This document shows, piece by piece, positions 29,507-37,584 of a stretch of 64,000 nucleotides of DNA. The stretch's first letter is position 1. The number at the start of each line of letters is the position of its first letter. Source of the stretch: Celeribacter sp. HF31 (GTDB taxonomy: Bacteria; Pseudomonadota; Alphaproteobacteria; Rhodobacterales; Rhodobacteraceae); assembly GCF_011806455.1 (NCBI RefSeq), contig NZ_JAATOT010000002.1, positions 434,001-498,000 of the forward strand. Direction: 5' to 3'. The translations under genes were made by a program, and so were the position numbers. The notes below the pieces were generated by a model. That model saw only the letters and a program-made list of their open reading frames with translations, had not been told where the DNA came from and ran no database searches.

Positions 29507-29827
29507 ATGTTGAAATTTGTACTGGGCGCTGTTTTCGGAGCCGGTCTTTGTTACGCAGGGCTTGTGGCGGTCTCGCCCAATCCGATGGGGCCGCTCATGC
29601 GGTCCAAAGCAGGCGCAGAGGGGCAGCGTCTATTCGAGGGGCCGATGTGGCACAGCGATGAGCAAGGGCGGTATCAGCTTGCGGAATTCAGTGCCGTCCA
29701 TTGCGAACGGATCGGAATGGAACTGGTTGGGATCGAGATCAAAAGCCGCAAGGTTCTGGCCGATCTCTTGCCACCGAAAGCCCGGCTGATCTGCGCGCCC
29801 CTTGAGCGCGGAACGCCGTCACATTAA
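29507..29827 (+). CDS. Small membrane-anchored protein of unknown function
   Basis: A 106-aa protein with an N-terminal hydrophobic anchor or signal (MLKFVLGAVFGAGLCYAGLVAV) and a soluble C-terminal part with two Cys (HCERIG and LICAPLE). No family is recognised. AAGGGG lies 9 bases upstream of ATG 29507. It is convergent with cysE. Confidence 0.6.
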   Translation: MLKFVLGAVFGAGLCYAGLVAVSPNPMGPLMRSKAGAEGQRLFEGPMWHSDEQGRYQLAEFSAVHCERIGMELVGIEIKSRKVLADLLPPKARLICAPLERGTPSH

Positions 29828-29843
29828 ACCCGAAGAGCACGGG

Positions 29844-30662
29844 TCAGGCCTTTTCGCCGCGCGCGCCGATCAGTTGGTTCATTGAAATCGATGGCTGGGA
29901 ACAGCCCGCCTCGCCCACGACTTTGGCGGGGACCCCCGCAACGGTCGTGCAATGCGGCACATCGGCCAGCACCACGGAGCCAGCGGCCACGCGCGAGCAG
30001 TCGCCGATCTTGATATTGCCCAGCACCTTGGCGCCCGCACCGATCAGGACGCCGTCGCCAATTTTCGGGTGACGGTCCTCGTCCTCTTTGCCGGTGCCGC
30101 CAAGCGTCACGGAATGCAGGATCGAGACATTGTCGCCGATCACGGCCGTTTCGCCAAAGACCAGCGCATGGGCGTGATCGAGGAACAGCCCCTTGCCGAT
30201 GCGGCAGGCGGGGTGAATGTCGACGGAGAATTGCTCGGACATGCGCATCTGAAAGAAATAGGCCAGATCGCGACGCCCTTCGCGCCAGAGCCAATTGGAG
30301 ACGCGATGCGCCTGGATCGCCTGGAAGCCTTTGAAATAGAGCAAAGGCTGGATATAGCGATGGCAGGCCGGGTCGCGGTCGTAAACGGCGGCGATGTCGG
30401 CACGCGCGGCCTCGGAGAGCATCGGATCGCCCGAATAGGCGTCGTCGGCGATCTCGCGGATGAGCTGTTCGGACATCTCGGGAGAGGCAAGTTTCTGCGC
30501 GATCCGGTAGGCCAGCGCATCCTCCAAAGTCTCGTGATGCAGGATACAGGCATGGACCAACCCACCCAAGAGAGGCTCGGCCTCGACGGCTTGCCGCGCC
30601 TCGGAGACAACCTGGCTCCAGACGGGATCGAGTTCTTTCAAGGTGGTGCGGGTCTTGGCCAT
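29844..30662 (-). CDS. cysE: Serine O-acetyltransferase
   Basis: A 272-aa enzyme that makes O-acetylserine from serine and acetyl-CoA, the first step of cysteine synthesis. An N-terminal helical domain (about 1-135) is followed by a left-handed beta helix of hexapeptide repeats (about 140-245), including IGKGLFLDHAHALVFGE and HSVTLGGTGKEDEDRHPKIG, the CysE acceptor-site signature. AGGA precedes ATG 30662. It borders the GTA relic, a position seen for cysE in other Rhodobacteraceae as far as I recall. Confidence 0.95.
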   Translation of the reverse strand: MAKTRTTLKELDPVWSQVVSEARQAVEAEPLLGGLVHACILHHETLEDALAYRIAQKLASPEMSEQLIREIADDAYSGDPMLSEAARADIAAVYDRDPACHRYIQPLLYFKGFQAIQAHRVSNWLWREGRRDLAYFFQMRMSEQFSVDIHPACRIGKGLFLDHAHALVFGETAVIGDNVSILHSVTLGGTGKEDEDRHPKIGDGVLIGAGAKVLGNIKIGDCSRVAAGSVVLADVPHCTTVAGVPAKVVGEAGCSQPSISMNQLIGARGEKA

Positions 30663-30732
30663 GCGCTTGTCCTCTTTTTTCAGAGCTTACTATAGATAGT
30701 TCCGAATTCAAAAGCGCAAGAGTGTGAACATG

Positions 30733-30764
30733 CAAAAGCCCCCGCCAGTGTTGCACAGCGGGGG
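30733..30764 (-). terminator. Terminator at the 3' side of the GTA relic
   Basis: CCCCCGC / GCGGGGG arms with a 12-base loop. On the reverse strand the stem is followed by CTTTTGC. It lies downstream of the DUF2793 tail and upstream of cysE. Confidence 0.7.
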
Positions 30765-30791
30765 ATGTGATTGGTTGTGATCGAGAGAAGG

Positions 30792-31095
30792 TTATTCGGA
30801 GGGCAGCGAGAATTGCACGCAATGGATGGCGAGGCGGATCACCCCGCCCGCGTCGAAATCACCGCCCTCGCCGGTGAGGATCAGGTCCTCGGAGGCGTAA
30901 TAGGTCAAAGGCGTGCCGGTGAGACCGCGCAGCCAGCTGCCTTGTGAGAGCGAAAGACCTGACCCGTAGCGGTTCGAAGAGGCCGCCACACCCAGCGAAA
31001 AGCCCGTGAGCCCGGTGCCGGTGATGTCGGAGAGAACGCGCCCGGTGATACCATAGACCACGGATTGACCGGGGATACCCGCCCCTGATCGTAGA
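30792..31095 (-). pseudogene. C-terminal remnant of a DUF2793 gene (GTA-linked)
   Basis: About 100 in-frame codons (GIPGQSVVYGITGRVLSDITG onward, ending HCVQFSLPSE) resemble only the C-terminal end of DUF2793 proteins, which lie at the distal end of Rhodobacterales GTA clusters. The segment NRYGSGLSLSQGSWLRGLTG and TPLTYYASEDLILTGEGGDF match the usual tail. No start codon or N-terminal domain remains. The frame is overrun by the truncated terminase gene, which reads through it out of frame. Confidence 0.7.
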
Positions 31096-32239
31096 GTGCG
31101 GCCACCGGCTCCGCCCGCGCCGCTTTGCCACGCGTGGCCCGTACCGATTTATAGGGCACCAGAGGGTCGATCTGTCGGATCACGGTTTCCACCAGATCGC
31201 CGCCCTGGTTCACCTCCGCCACGATCTTATCCGCCTCCCAAGTCTTCAGCGCGTTGATCGCCGCCTCGGCCCAGACCGTGGGCGACGAGGCCGACACCGT
31301 CGCGTCCTCCAACACATAGGCGCACCAATCTTTCGGATCGCCCTTGGTCACCGCGCCGACCACGACAATCCCGCACTCATCCGAGCCCTTGTGCCCCGTC
31401 ACCGGCGGGTCCACCGCCACGACGATGCGATCCAGCACCGGCACGTCTTGCACCCGTGCAGCCTCGATCCGCGCCAAAGACCACAGCGCGCCCTCTTCTT
31501 CGTCCAAGAGCACACCATCCAATTCCTGCCGCCCCAGACGTGTGCCCGCGTAACGCGTCTTCACCTCTTCGAGGAAGGACGCCGCCAGATTGGCTGCGTT
31601 CGCCTCGGTCGGCGCATGGGTTGTCACAGTAGAACTGCGCTCCAGAAGCGCTTTCAAAATCGCCACATTCCTCGGCGTGGTCGTCACCACCGCGCGCGGG
31701 TCATCCCCGAGCCGCAGCCCGAATTGCAGCATGTCCCAGGCCTCCTGCGGCTTGCGCCATTTCGCCAGTTCATCGACCCAGGCCGCGTCGAATTGCGGGC
31801 CGCGCAAAGCCTCCGGGTCATTGCCGGAAAACACGGTGGCCTCCGCGCCGTTGGGCCACACCAATGTCCGCCGCGTGGCCACCCATGTCGGACGCCTGTC
31901 TGGCGACGAACAGGCCAAAATGCCACTGTCGCCAAACACCATCACCTCGCGCGCCTGATCATAGGTCTCGCCGATCAAAGCCACCCGTTTCGCGCGACCC
32001 GGTTGCGTCGCCCGGCTGCCCTCGACCATCGACCGGACCCATTCAGACCCCGCCCGCGTCTTGCCCGCGCCGCGCCCGCCCATGATCACCCATGTGCGCC
32101 AGTCGCCTTCCGGCGGCAATTGATGATCCAGCGCCCAGGCCTCGAACAGGTAAGGGAGCGCCGTAAGCGCCCCCTCCCCCAATGTGTCCAGAAACTCACG
32201 CTGTGTCTCTGGTGGCTCTGAGGCGAGCCAGCCGATCAA
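30905..32239 (-). pseudogene. Truncated GTA terminase large subunit fused out of frame to DUF2793 DNA
   Basis: The first ~390 residues are a GTA-type TerL: Walker A MGGRGAGKTRAGSEWV, Walker B-like FDAAWVDELAKW, and the nuclease Asp in VVAVDPPVTG. Homology stops at AALYDQGRV, about position 31077. The final 56 codons read the DUF2793 remnant in the wrong frame (Arg/Ser/Pro-rich, meaningless). The last nuclease segment (normally ending RLDALVWALTEL-like) is missing, so it should be inactive as a packaging nuclease. The start is uncertain: TTG 32239 fits the GTA family, and an ATG at 32311 would overlap gp1 by 116 bases. Confidence 0.85.
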
Positions 32240-32522
32240 GGATCTCAGATTTGGCGGCGTCAAAGTCGATCTCTCCGCCGCCGAGCTCTCCGCTTTTGCG
32301 TTTGTGCTCATCGAGACGTTTCCTTTCGTCGAATGAGGTGTTCAGCGCCTTGTTGAGATCCGCCATGTGCTTGGCGATGTCCTTCGCCGCCTCCGGATCT
32401 CCGGCCTGCACCCCGATAATGGCCTCGTTGACGGCCCCGATCGCCCGGAGCACGCTTTGGTCGGCAATCTTCACCAGATTGTCGAGCCCGTGTTCATCCC
32501 CCACAGATGAAGTCACTTTCAT
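32196..32522 (-). CDS. GTA small terminase-like protein (gp1)
   Basis: A 108-aa helical, charged protein immediately upstream of the terminase large subunit gene. Size, position and composition match ORFg1 of the Rhodobacterales gene transfer agent, the small terminase that lacks specific DNA recognition. Its frame is intact (no stop or frameshift), but with the rest of the cluster deleted it has nothing to package. Assignment rests mainly on position. Confidence 0.6.
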   Translation of the reverse strand: MKVTSSVGDEHGLDNLVKIADQSVLRAIGAVNEAIIGVQAGDPEAAKDIAKHMADLNKALNTSFDERKRLDEHKRKSGELGGGEIDFDAAKSEILDRLARLRATRDTA

Positions 32523-32801
32523 TGTCTTCGCCTCTCATGCTTGAGTGTTCTCCGCACGAGAAACGCGAGGTTTTCGGTGCCCCTCAGCACTTTGATGACC
32601 CGTCCAGGACCCCCTCAGGTCCCTTTCGCCTCATCCCCCACGCTTTCCAGCCAGACCACCCTGCGGCAAAACCCGTAAAATTGGTTAAAGCCTGCGCACG
32701 GGCAGCGGGTTTCAGAGTGCGTTAACCTTTTGCAACCGGGGCTGAGCGCCGTTCCCTCTTGAAATCGCGGTGAATTTTGCGCATCACCAAAAGGAACAGG
32801 G

Positions 32802-33587
32802 ATGAGGAAAATCATGGCCAGCGCCCTTCACGCCAAGCTCCACGCGCTCTATGAGGGCGATAGCGATCACGCGCATGTCTTTCGCTACGCGCTTTTGGCC
32901 TTCGATCTGGTGACCGTCCTCTTCGTCATCGTCACCTCTTTCTTCGCCCACCCGCTCTGGGTCGAGATCACCGATCTGGTCTTCGGCTTTCTGATCCTTC
33001 TGGATTTTTCCGCGCGGGTCTACGTCTCGGACCGCAAGCTCCATTACCTGACCCGCCCCGCGACCATCGCCGATGTCATCGCCATGGTCTCCTTTCTGGC
33101 GCCGCTCGCGGGCGAAGGTCTCGGTTTCCTGCGCATCCTGCGCACGCTCAGGCTCTTACACACCTATCAGCTGATGAACCGGCTGCGGCAGGACTTCAAA
33201 CTCTTCCGCAAACACGAAGAGGTCATCGTCGCCGCGATCAACCTTCTGGTCTTTATTTTTGTCACCACCGGGCTGATCTACGCGTTGGAGCACGGCCACA
33301 ACGAACATATCCGCAACTACGCGGATGCGCTCTATTTCACCGTCACGACGCTGACCACCACCGGGTTTGGTGACATCACCCTGCCCGGCACCACAGGGCG
33401 ACTGGTCTCCATCGCCGTGATGTTCTTTGGTGTCACACTGTTCCTGCGCCTCGCCCAAGTGCTCTTTCGCCCCACCAAAGTGCGCTACGAATGCGAAAGC
33501 TGCGGGCTCATGCTGCATGACGCGGATGCGACCCACTGCAAACATTGCGGCGCCGTGGTGCATATCCAGACCGAAGGCCTGCTGTAG
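32802..33587 (+). CDS. Voltage-gated-type potassium channel with C-terminal zinc ribbon
   Basis: A 261-aa inner-membrane cation channel with six hydrophobic segments (about 25-210). The selectivity filter TTTGFGDI (183-190) follows the pore helix YFTVTTL, and an Arg-rich S4-like segment (FLRILRTLRLLHTYQLMNRLR, about 107-127) is visible. Beyond the last TM, the cytoplasmic tail has two CxxC pairs (YECESCGLML and HCKHCGAVVH, about 230-252), a zinc ribbon. AAAGGAACAGGG supports ATG 32802. Confidence 0.88.
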   Translation: MRKIMASALHAKLHALYEGDSDHAHVFRYALLAFDLVTVLFVIVTSFFAHPLWVEITDLVFGFLILLDFSARVYVSDRKLHYLTRPATIADVIAMVSFLAPLAGEGLGFLRILRTLRLLHTYQLMNRLRQDFKLFRKHEEVIVAAINLLVFIFVTTGLIYALEHGHNEHIRNYADALYFTVTTLTTTGFGDITLPGTTGRLVSIAVMFFGVTLFLRLAQVLFRPTKVRYECESCGLMLHDADATHCKHCGAVVHIQTEGLL

Positions 33588-33623
33588 CGCCTCCGGCGGG
33601 AGTATTTTTCCCACAAAGGAAAC

Positions 33624-34814
33624 CTATTCGACGGCTGTGCCGAACAGGGTCACCATCGCCGCGATTCCGGTCACGGCGGCGAAAAAAGCGATGTGGATGG
33701 CTGATTTGCCAGCACGGCGTGCCAGCACCACCGCGATGGCGCCCTGCACCGTGTAATAGGCGGCAAAGGCCTTGGACGCCCAAGAGATGATCTGGAACAC
33801 GTCGAGGCCCCAGGTGATCAAGAGGCCCAAAGCGACCAGCCCGGCATAGCCGATCTTCACCGGCACGCGGCCTTTGGTCAGTTCCTCGACCAGCCCGCCC
33901 GCACCGGAAGTGTCCGCCACAGCCGCCGAGAATTGCGCAGCCAGGGCCGCGAGCACCAGCATCATCGGCAACACGGGTGCGACGATACGCATCATGTCGA
34001 TGATCGCCGTTTCAGAGGTCAAGATCTGTTCCGGGCGAAACACATAGGCCATGAGCAGCACGTAGGTCATGTAGATCGCCGTCGAGACCCATTGCGCGAT
34101 GCGCATCGAGCGGATGCGGGTCTTGGCGTCATATTCCTCGCCCAGATAGCGCGAAGTCTCGAACCCTTGTACCGTGACCAGGAGCCCGAACAACAGGCTC
34201 AGCGCAGGCCATCCCGTCAGGCTCGCGGGTGTGACGATCAACGTATTGCCGCTGGATTTCTCCGCGAAAAACCACGCCAAGCCGACCAAAAGCCCGGCAA
34301 TGATCGACAGTTTCAGCCCGACAGACACCTGCTCCAAACGCTCCAGCGCCGAAAACCCTTTGGTCCAGCCGGTGATCAGGATCACACCAAACACCGCAGT
34401 CGTCACCAGACGTGCGGCGAATGCCGTGTCCCATGGCGTCAGACTGACGGCAAAGGCGCCCAAAAGGTTGAGGTAATAGGCCACCGAAATCACATAGGCG
34501 AAGGACAAGACCCAAGAGGCCAGATGTTCGAGCCGACCGCTCAGCGCGTCATGTCCGCGCCCTTCCATAGCCGCGATATTGAACCGCACCGCAGCGCCGA
34601 TTGCATAGGCCACGAGACACAAAAGCGCCATTGCCAGCGGCGTCCAGGCGCCATAAGCCTCCGCCAGAATAGGCCCCAGCACCAGAAACCCCGACCCGAT
34701 GATCGAGGCCAAGGGCGTCATTGTCGCTTTCCAAAGAGGCGCACCCGCCAGCCGTGGCCAGCTCAACACCCCCGCCATCAAAAGCGTCATGGCAATAATG
34801 GCAATGGTGTCCAT
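33624..34814 (-). CDS. APC-superfamily permease
   Basis: A 396-aa polytopic protein with about 11 TM helices. The SIIGSGFLVLGPILAEAYG segment in helix 1 resembles the unwound GSG of LeuT-fold amino-acid/cation permeases. There are no soluble domains. The substrate is unknown. The ribosome-binding site AAGGACGAG begins within the end of repeat copy 4 (CGCTTTAAGGA), 12 bases before ATG 34814. It is convergent with the potassium channel gene. Confidence 0.75.
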   Translation of the reverse strand: MDTIAIIAMTLLMAGVLSWPRLAGAPLWKATMTPLASIIGSGFLVLGPILAEAYGAWTPLAMALLCLVAYAIGAAVRFNIAAMEGRGHDALSGRLEHLASWVLSFAYVISVAYYLNLLGAFAVSLTPWDTAFAARLVTTAVFGVILITGWTKGFSALERLEQVSVGLKLSIIAGLLVGLAWFFAEKSSGNTLIVTPASLTGWPALSLLFGLLVTVQGFETSRYLGEEYDAKTRIRSMRIAQWVSTAIYMTYVLLMAYVFRPEQILTSETAIIDMMRIVAPVLPMMLVLAALAAQFSAAVADTSGAGGLVEELTKGRVPVKIGYAGLVALGLLITWGLDVFQIISWASKAFAAYYTVQGAIAVVLARRAGKSAIHIAFFAAVTGIAAMVTLFGTAVE

Positions 34815-34825
34815 CGTCTCGTCCT

Positions 34826-34939
34826 TAAAGCGTTTTTCGTTTAATCTGAATCAGTTTGAGCGAAAAACGTTGCCACACTGAATTGATATTGCTCCGCTTC
34901 TCAAAAATTGAGTACCTCAAGTTTTTGAGAAACGCTTTA
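34826..34939. repeat. Miniature two-hairpin element, copy 4
   Basis: A 114-bp element TAAAGCG...CGCTTTA in the orientation of copy 1, with both hairpins perfect or nearly so. It lies between the mltG terminator and the permease start, only 11 bases from the start codon, so permease transcripts either begin inside it or carry it as a leader. Confidence 0.88.
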
Positions 34940-34946
34940 AAAAGCA

Positions 34947-34973
34947 AAAGGGCGCAGCCTCGCCGCGCCCTTT
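34947..34973 (-). terminator. fabF-mltG terminator
   Basis: AAAGGGCGC / GCGCCCTTT perfect 9-bp stem. On the reverse strand it is followed by TGCTTTTT, which runs into repeat copy 4. Confidence 0.8.
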
Positions 34974-34991
34974 CCATATCATATCAATGCC

Positions 34992-36167
34992 TTACTGGCT
35001 TGCGCGTTCGGCTTCGATCTCGCGCCATTTGGCGACATTGGCGTTATGCTCCACCAGGGTCTCGGCAAAGGCATGCCCGCCCGTGCCATCCGCCACAAAG
35101 AACAGATAGGGTGTCTCATCCGGGTTCACCGCTGCCTGCATCGCCTCAAGCCCCGGGTTCGCAATCGGACCCGGCGGCATACCCTCGATCACATAGGTGT
35201 TGTAAGGGCTGTTCGATTGCAGCTCAGACTGACGCAAACCACGGCCCAGAACGCCGACGCCATTGGTCACGCCGTAAATCACCGTCGGGTCCGTCTGAAG
35301 CCGCATACCACGACGCAGACGGTTCTCGAACACAGAAGCCACCTGACGGCGTTCTTCCGCCAGCCCGGTTTCCTTTTCAATGATCGAGGCCATGGTCAAC
35401 ATCTCTTCCGGCGTGTCAAACGGCAGGCCCTCGACCCGCGTCGCCCAGACCGTGTCGATCCGCTGCTGCTGCGCCGCTTCCATGCGGGCGATCAGATCGT
35501 CCACGTCAGAACCTTCGCGCACTTCATAGCTGTCGGGCGCCAACATGCCCTCTGCGGGCATCTCGTCCGCCTCGACAGAGCCGGTCATGAAATCCGCCGC
35601 CTTGAGGCTTTCGACGACGCGCCACACGGTCGTGCCCTCGGCCACCAACACGCGGTAGCGCGTGTCCGCTTCGGCGCGCACCTTGCTGTATTCCGCCGGA
35701 ACCTCCTGCACCTCGTCGCTCTCTGCGATGGGGTCGAATTCGGCGGTCTCGACATAGCTGCCGGTCTGCGGATCCAGCTCGCGCACCTGAATTTCGGCAC
35801 GGTTCACACCGATGCGATAGACCACTTCGGTGCCACAGGTCGACGCGCCGCCACGGGTGATCTGATCGATGATCTCCGCCATGGAAGCGCCTTCCTCAAC
35901 GAGGAAAGACCCGGCCTTAAGCTCTTGAGATTTCTCGCTATACTCGGCACCGATGCGGAAAATATGCGGGCTGGAAATCGCGCCTTGATCGGACAGATTT
36001 TCCGACACACGCCGCATGGTCGAGCCCGACGGCACGCGCAAACAGATCGCCTGATCGAGCGGACCTTGTGCAACAAATTCGCGCTTGCCCCAAGCAATCA
36101 CCCCCGCCAATGCGACGAGGGCGACGATGAAGAGGGTCAGCGCGTTGGAGGCGATGGATCGCCACAT
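34992..36167 (-). CDS. mltG: Endolytic murein transglycosylase MltG
   Basis: A 391-aa inner-membrane-anchored transglycosylase (YceG family) that cuts nascent glycan strands to end peptidoglycan chains. One N-terminal TM helix (about 8-26) and a LysM-like periplasmic region (about 40-190) precede the YceG domain. Its signature is IEKETGLAEERRQVASVFENRL (catalytic Glu) with QTDPTVIYG and SPYNTYVIEGMPPGPIANPG. It is one base from the fabF stop and co-transcribed with it, as is common in this family. Confidence 0.95.
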   Translation of the reverse strand: MWRSIASNALTLFIVALVALAGVIAWGKREFVAQGPLDQAICLRVPSGSTMRRVSENLSDQGAISSPHIFRIGAEYSEKSQELKAGSFLVEEGASMAEIIDQITRGGASTCGTEVVYRIGVNRAEIQVRELDPQTGSYVETAEFDPIAESDEVQEVPAEYSKVRAEADTRYRVLVAEGTTVWRVVESLKAADFMTGSVEADEMPAEGMLAPDSYEVREGSDVDDLIARMEAAQQQRIDTVWATRVEGLPFDTPEEMLTMASIIEKETGLAEERRQVASVFENRLRRGMRLQTDPTVIYGVTNGVGVLGRGLRQSELQSNSPYNTYVIEGMPPGPIANPGLEAMQAAVNPDETPYLFFVADGTGGHAFAETLVEHNANVAKWREIEAERASQ

Positions 36168-36168
36168 C

Positions 36169-37431
36169 TCAGCCGTCCACCTTTTTCAGAACCAGAGAGG
36201 CGTTGGTGCCGCCAAAGCCGAAGGAGTTCGACAGCGCCACATTGATCTCGCGCTCGCGTTTGGCGTTGGGGGCCAGATCGAGTTTCGGTTCCACGGCGGG
36301 GTTATCGAGGTTGATCGTCGGCGGCGCCACCTGATCGCGGATCGCCAGCACGCAGAAGATCGCCTCAACCGCCCCAGCCGCGCCCAAAAGGTGGCCGATG
36401 GAGGATTTCGTGGACGACATCGTGGCTTTCGGTGCCGCATCACCCAAGAGGCGTTCGACGGCGGCCAGTTCGATCGTGTCGGCCATGGTCGAGGTGCCAT
36501 GCGCGTTGATGTAGTCGATGTCCGACGGCTCGATCCCAGCACGCGCCAGAGCGGCCTGCATCGCGCGGAAACCGCCATCGCCATCCTCGGACGGCGCCGT
36601 GATGTGATAGGCATCGCCCGACAGGCCATAGCCCACGACCTCGGCGTAAATCTTCGCGCCGCGCGCCTTGGCGTGTTCGTATTCCTCGAGCACGACAACA
36701 CCTGCGCCCTCGCCCATGACGAAGCCATCGCGGTCGTCATCATAGGGCCTCGAGGCGTGGCTCGGATCGTCTTTACGCTTTGTGGACAAGGCTTTACAGG
36801 CGTTGAAGCCCGCAATGCCCAACTCGCAAATCGCCGCTTCCGCACCGCCCGCGACCATCACGTCGGCATCGCCATAGCCGATGAGACGCGAAGCATCGCC
36901 AATCGCGTGTGCCCCCGTCGAACAGGCCGTCACAACGGCGTGGTTCGGGCCCTTAAAGCCGTAGCGGATCGACACCTGACCGGAGATCAGGTTGATCAAC
37001 GAGCCCGGAATAAAGAACGGAGAAATCCGACGCGGGCCTTTTTCTTTCAAAAGCACCGCCGCATCTGCAATCGAAGACAGACCGCCGATACCGGACCCGA
37101 TCAAAACCCCGGTGCGCAGACGATCTTCCTCATCTTCCGGTTTCCAATCCGCATCCGTCAGCGCCTGTTCCGCCGCCGCAATGCCGAAGAGGATGAAATC
37201 ATCCACTTTCTTGCGCTCTTTGTTCGACATCCAGTCCTCGGGATTGAACGTCCCGTCGGTCCCGTCGCCGAATTTCACCTCACAGGCGTAATCGGTCGCC
37301 AAATGGCTCGCGTCAAACCGCTGGATCGTGCCAGCCGCCGATTGGCCGTCCAAAAGACGGCTCCATGTTTCCTCCACACCGCACGCCAGCGGCGAAACCA
37401 TTCCAAGTCCAGTGACAACTACTCGGCGCAT
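36169..37431 (-). CDS. fabF: Beta-ketoacyl-ACP synthase II
   Basis: A 420-aa condensing enzyme that elongates acyl-ACP with malonyl-ACP. The thiolase-fold catalytic triad is visible: Cys170 in VVTACSTGAHAIG, His in NAHGTSTMADTIE (about 308) and His in SSIGHLLGAAG (about 345). GAGGGG lies upstream of ATG 37431, and the longer frame has no FabF homology. It belongs to the fabD-fabG-acpP-fabF-mltG series, but a PilZ gene on the other strand separates it from acpP. Confidence 0.97.
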   Translation of the reverse strand: MRRVVVTGLGMVSPLACGVEETWSRLLDGQSAAGTIQRFDASHLATDYACEVKFGDGTDGTFNPEDWMSNKERKKVDDFILFGIAAAEQALTDADWKPEDEEDRLRTGVLIGSGIGGLSSIADAAVLLKEKGPRRISPFFIPGSLINLISGQVSIRYGFKGPNHAVVTACSTGAHAIGDASRLIGYGDADVMVAGGAEAAICELGIAGFNACKALSTKRKDDPSHASRPYDDDRDGFVMGEGAGVVVLEEYEHAKARGAKIYAEVVGYGLSGDAYHITAPSEDGDGGFRAMQAALARAGIEPSDIDYINAHGTSTMADTIELAAVERLLGDAAPKATMSSTKSSIGHLLGAAGAVEAIFCVLAIRDQVAPPTINLDNPAVEPKLDLAPNAKREREINVALSNSFGFGGTNASLVLKKVDG

Positions 37432-37584
37432 CCGTGCCCCCTCATTTTTCGTCTGCGTTTTCTTACACGGCTCCGCCCGGCGATGGAAGTCCGAGACGAG
37501 CTTTGCCACCAATTCGGCGGATGGTAACCAGATATTGAGGCTTGTGCGGTAATCAAGTGGGACTTGCAACCGACTGAAAGACCA

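Noticed and set aside
29824-30822. A 332-codon frame overlapping cysE on the same strand
   Set aside because: Out of frame with a clear CysE; Arg/Pro-rich translation without homology.
36085-37527. A 480-codon frame antisense to fabF
   Set aside because: It mirrors the fabF coding sequence; His/Arg-rich and without homology.
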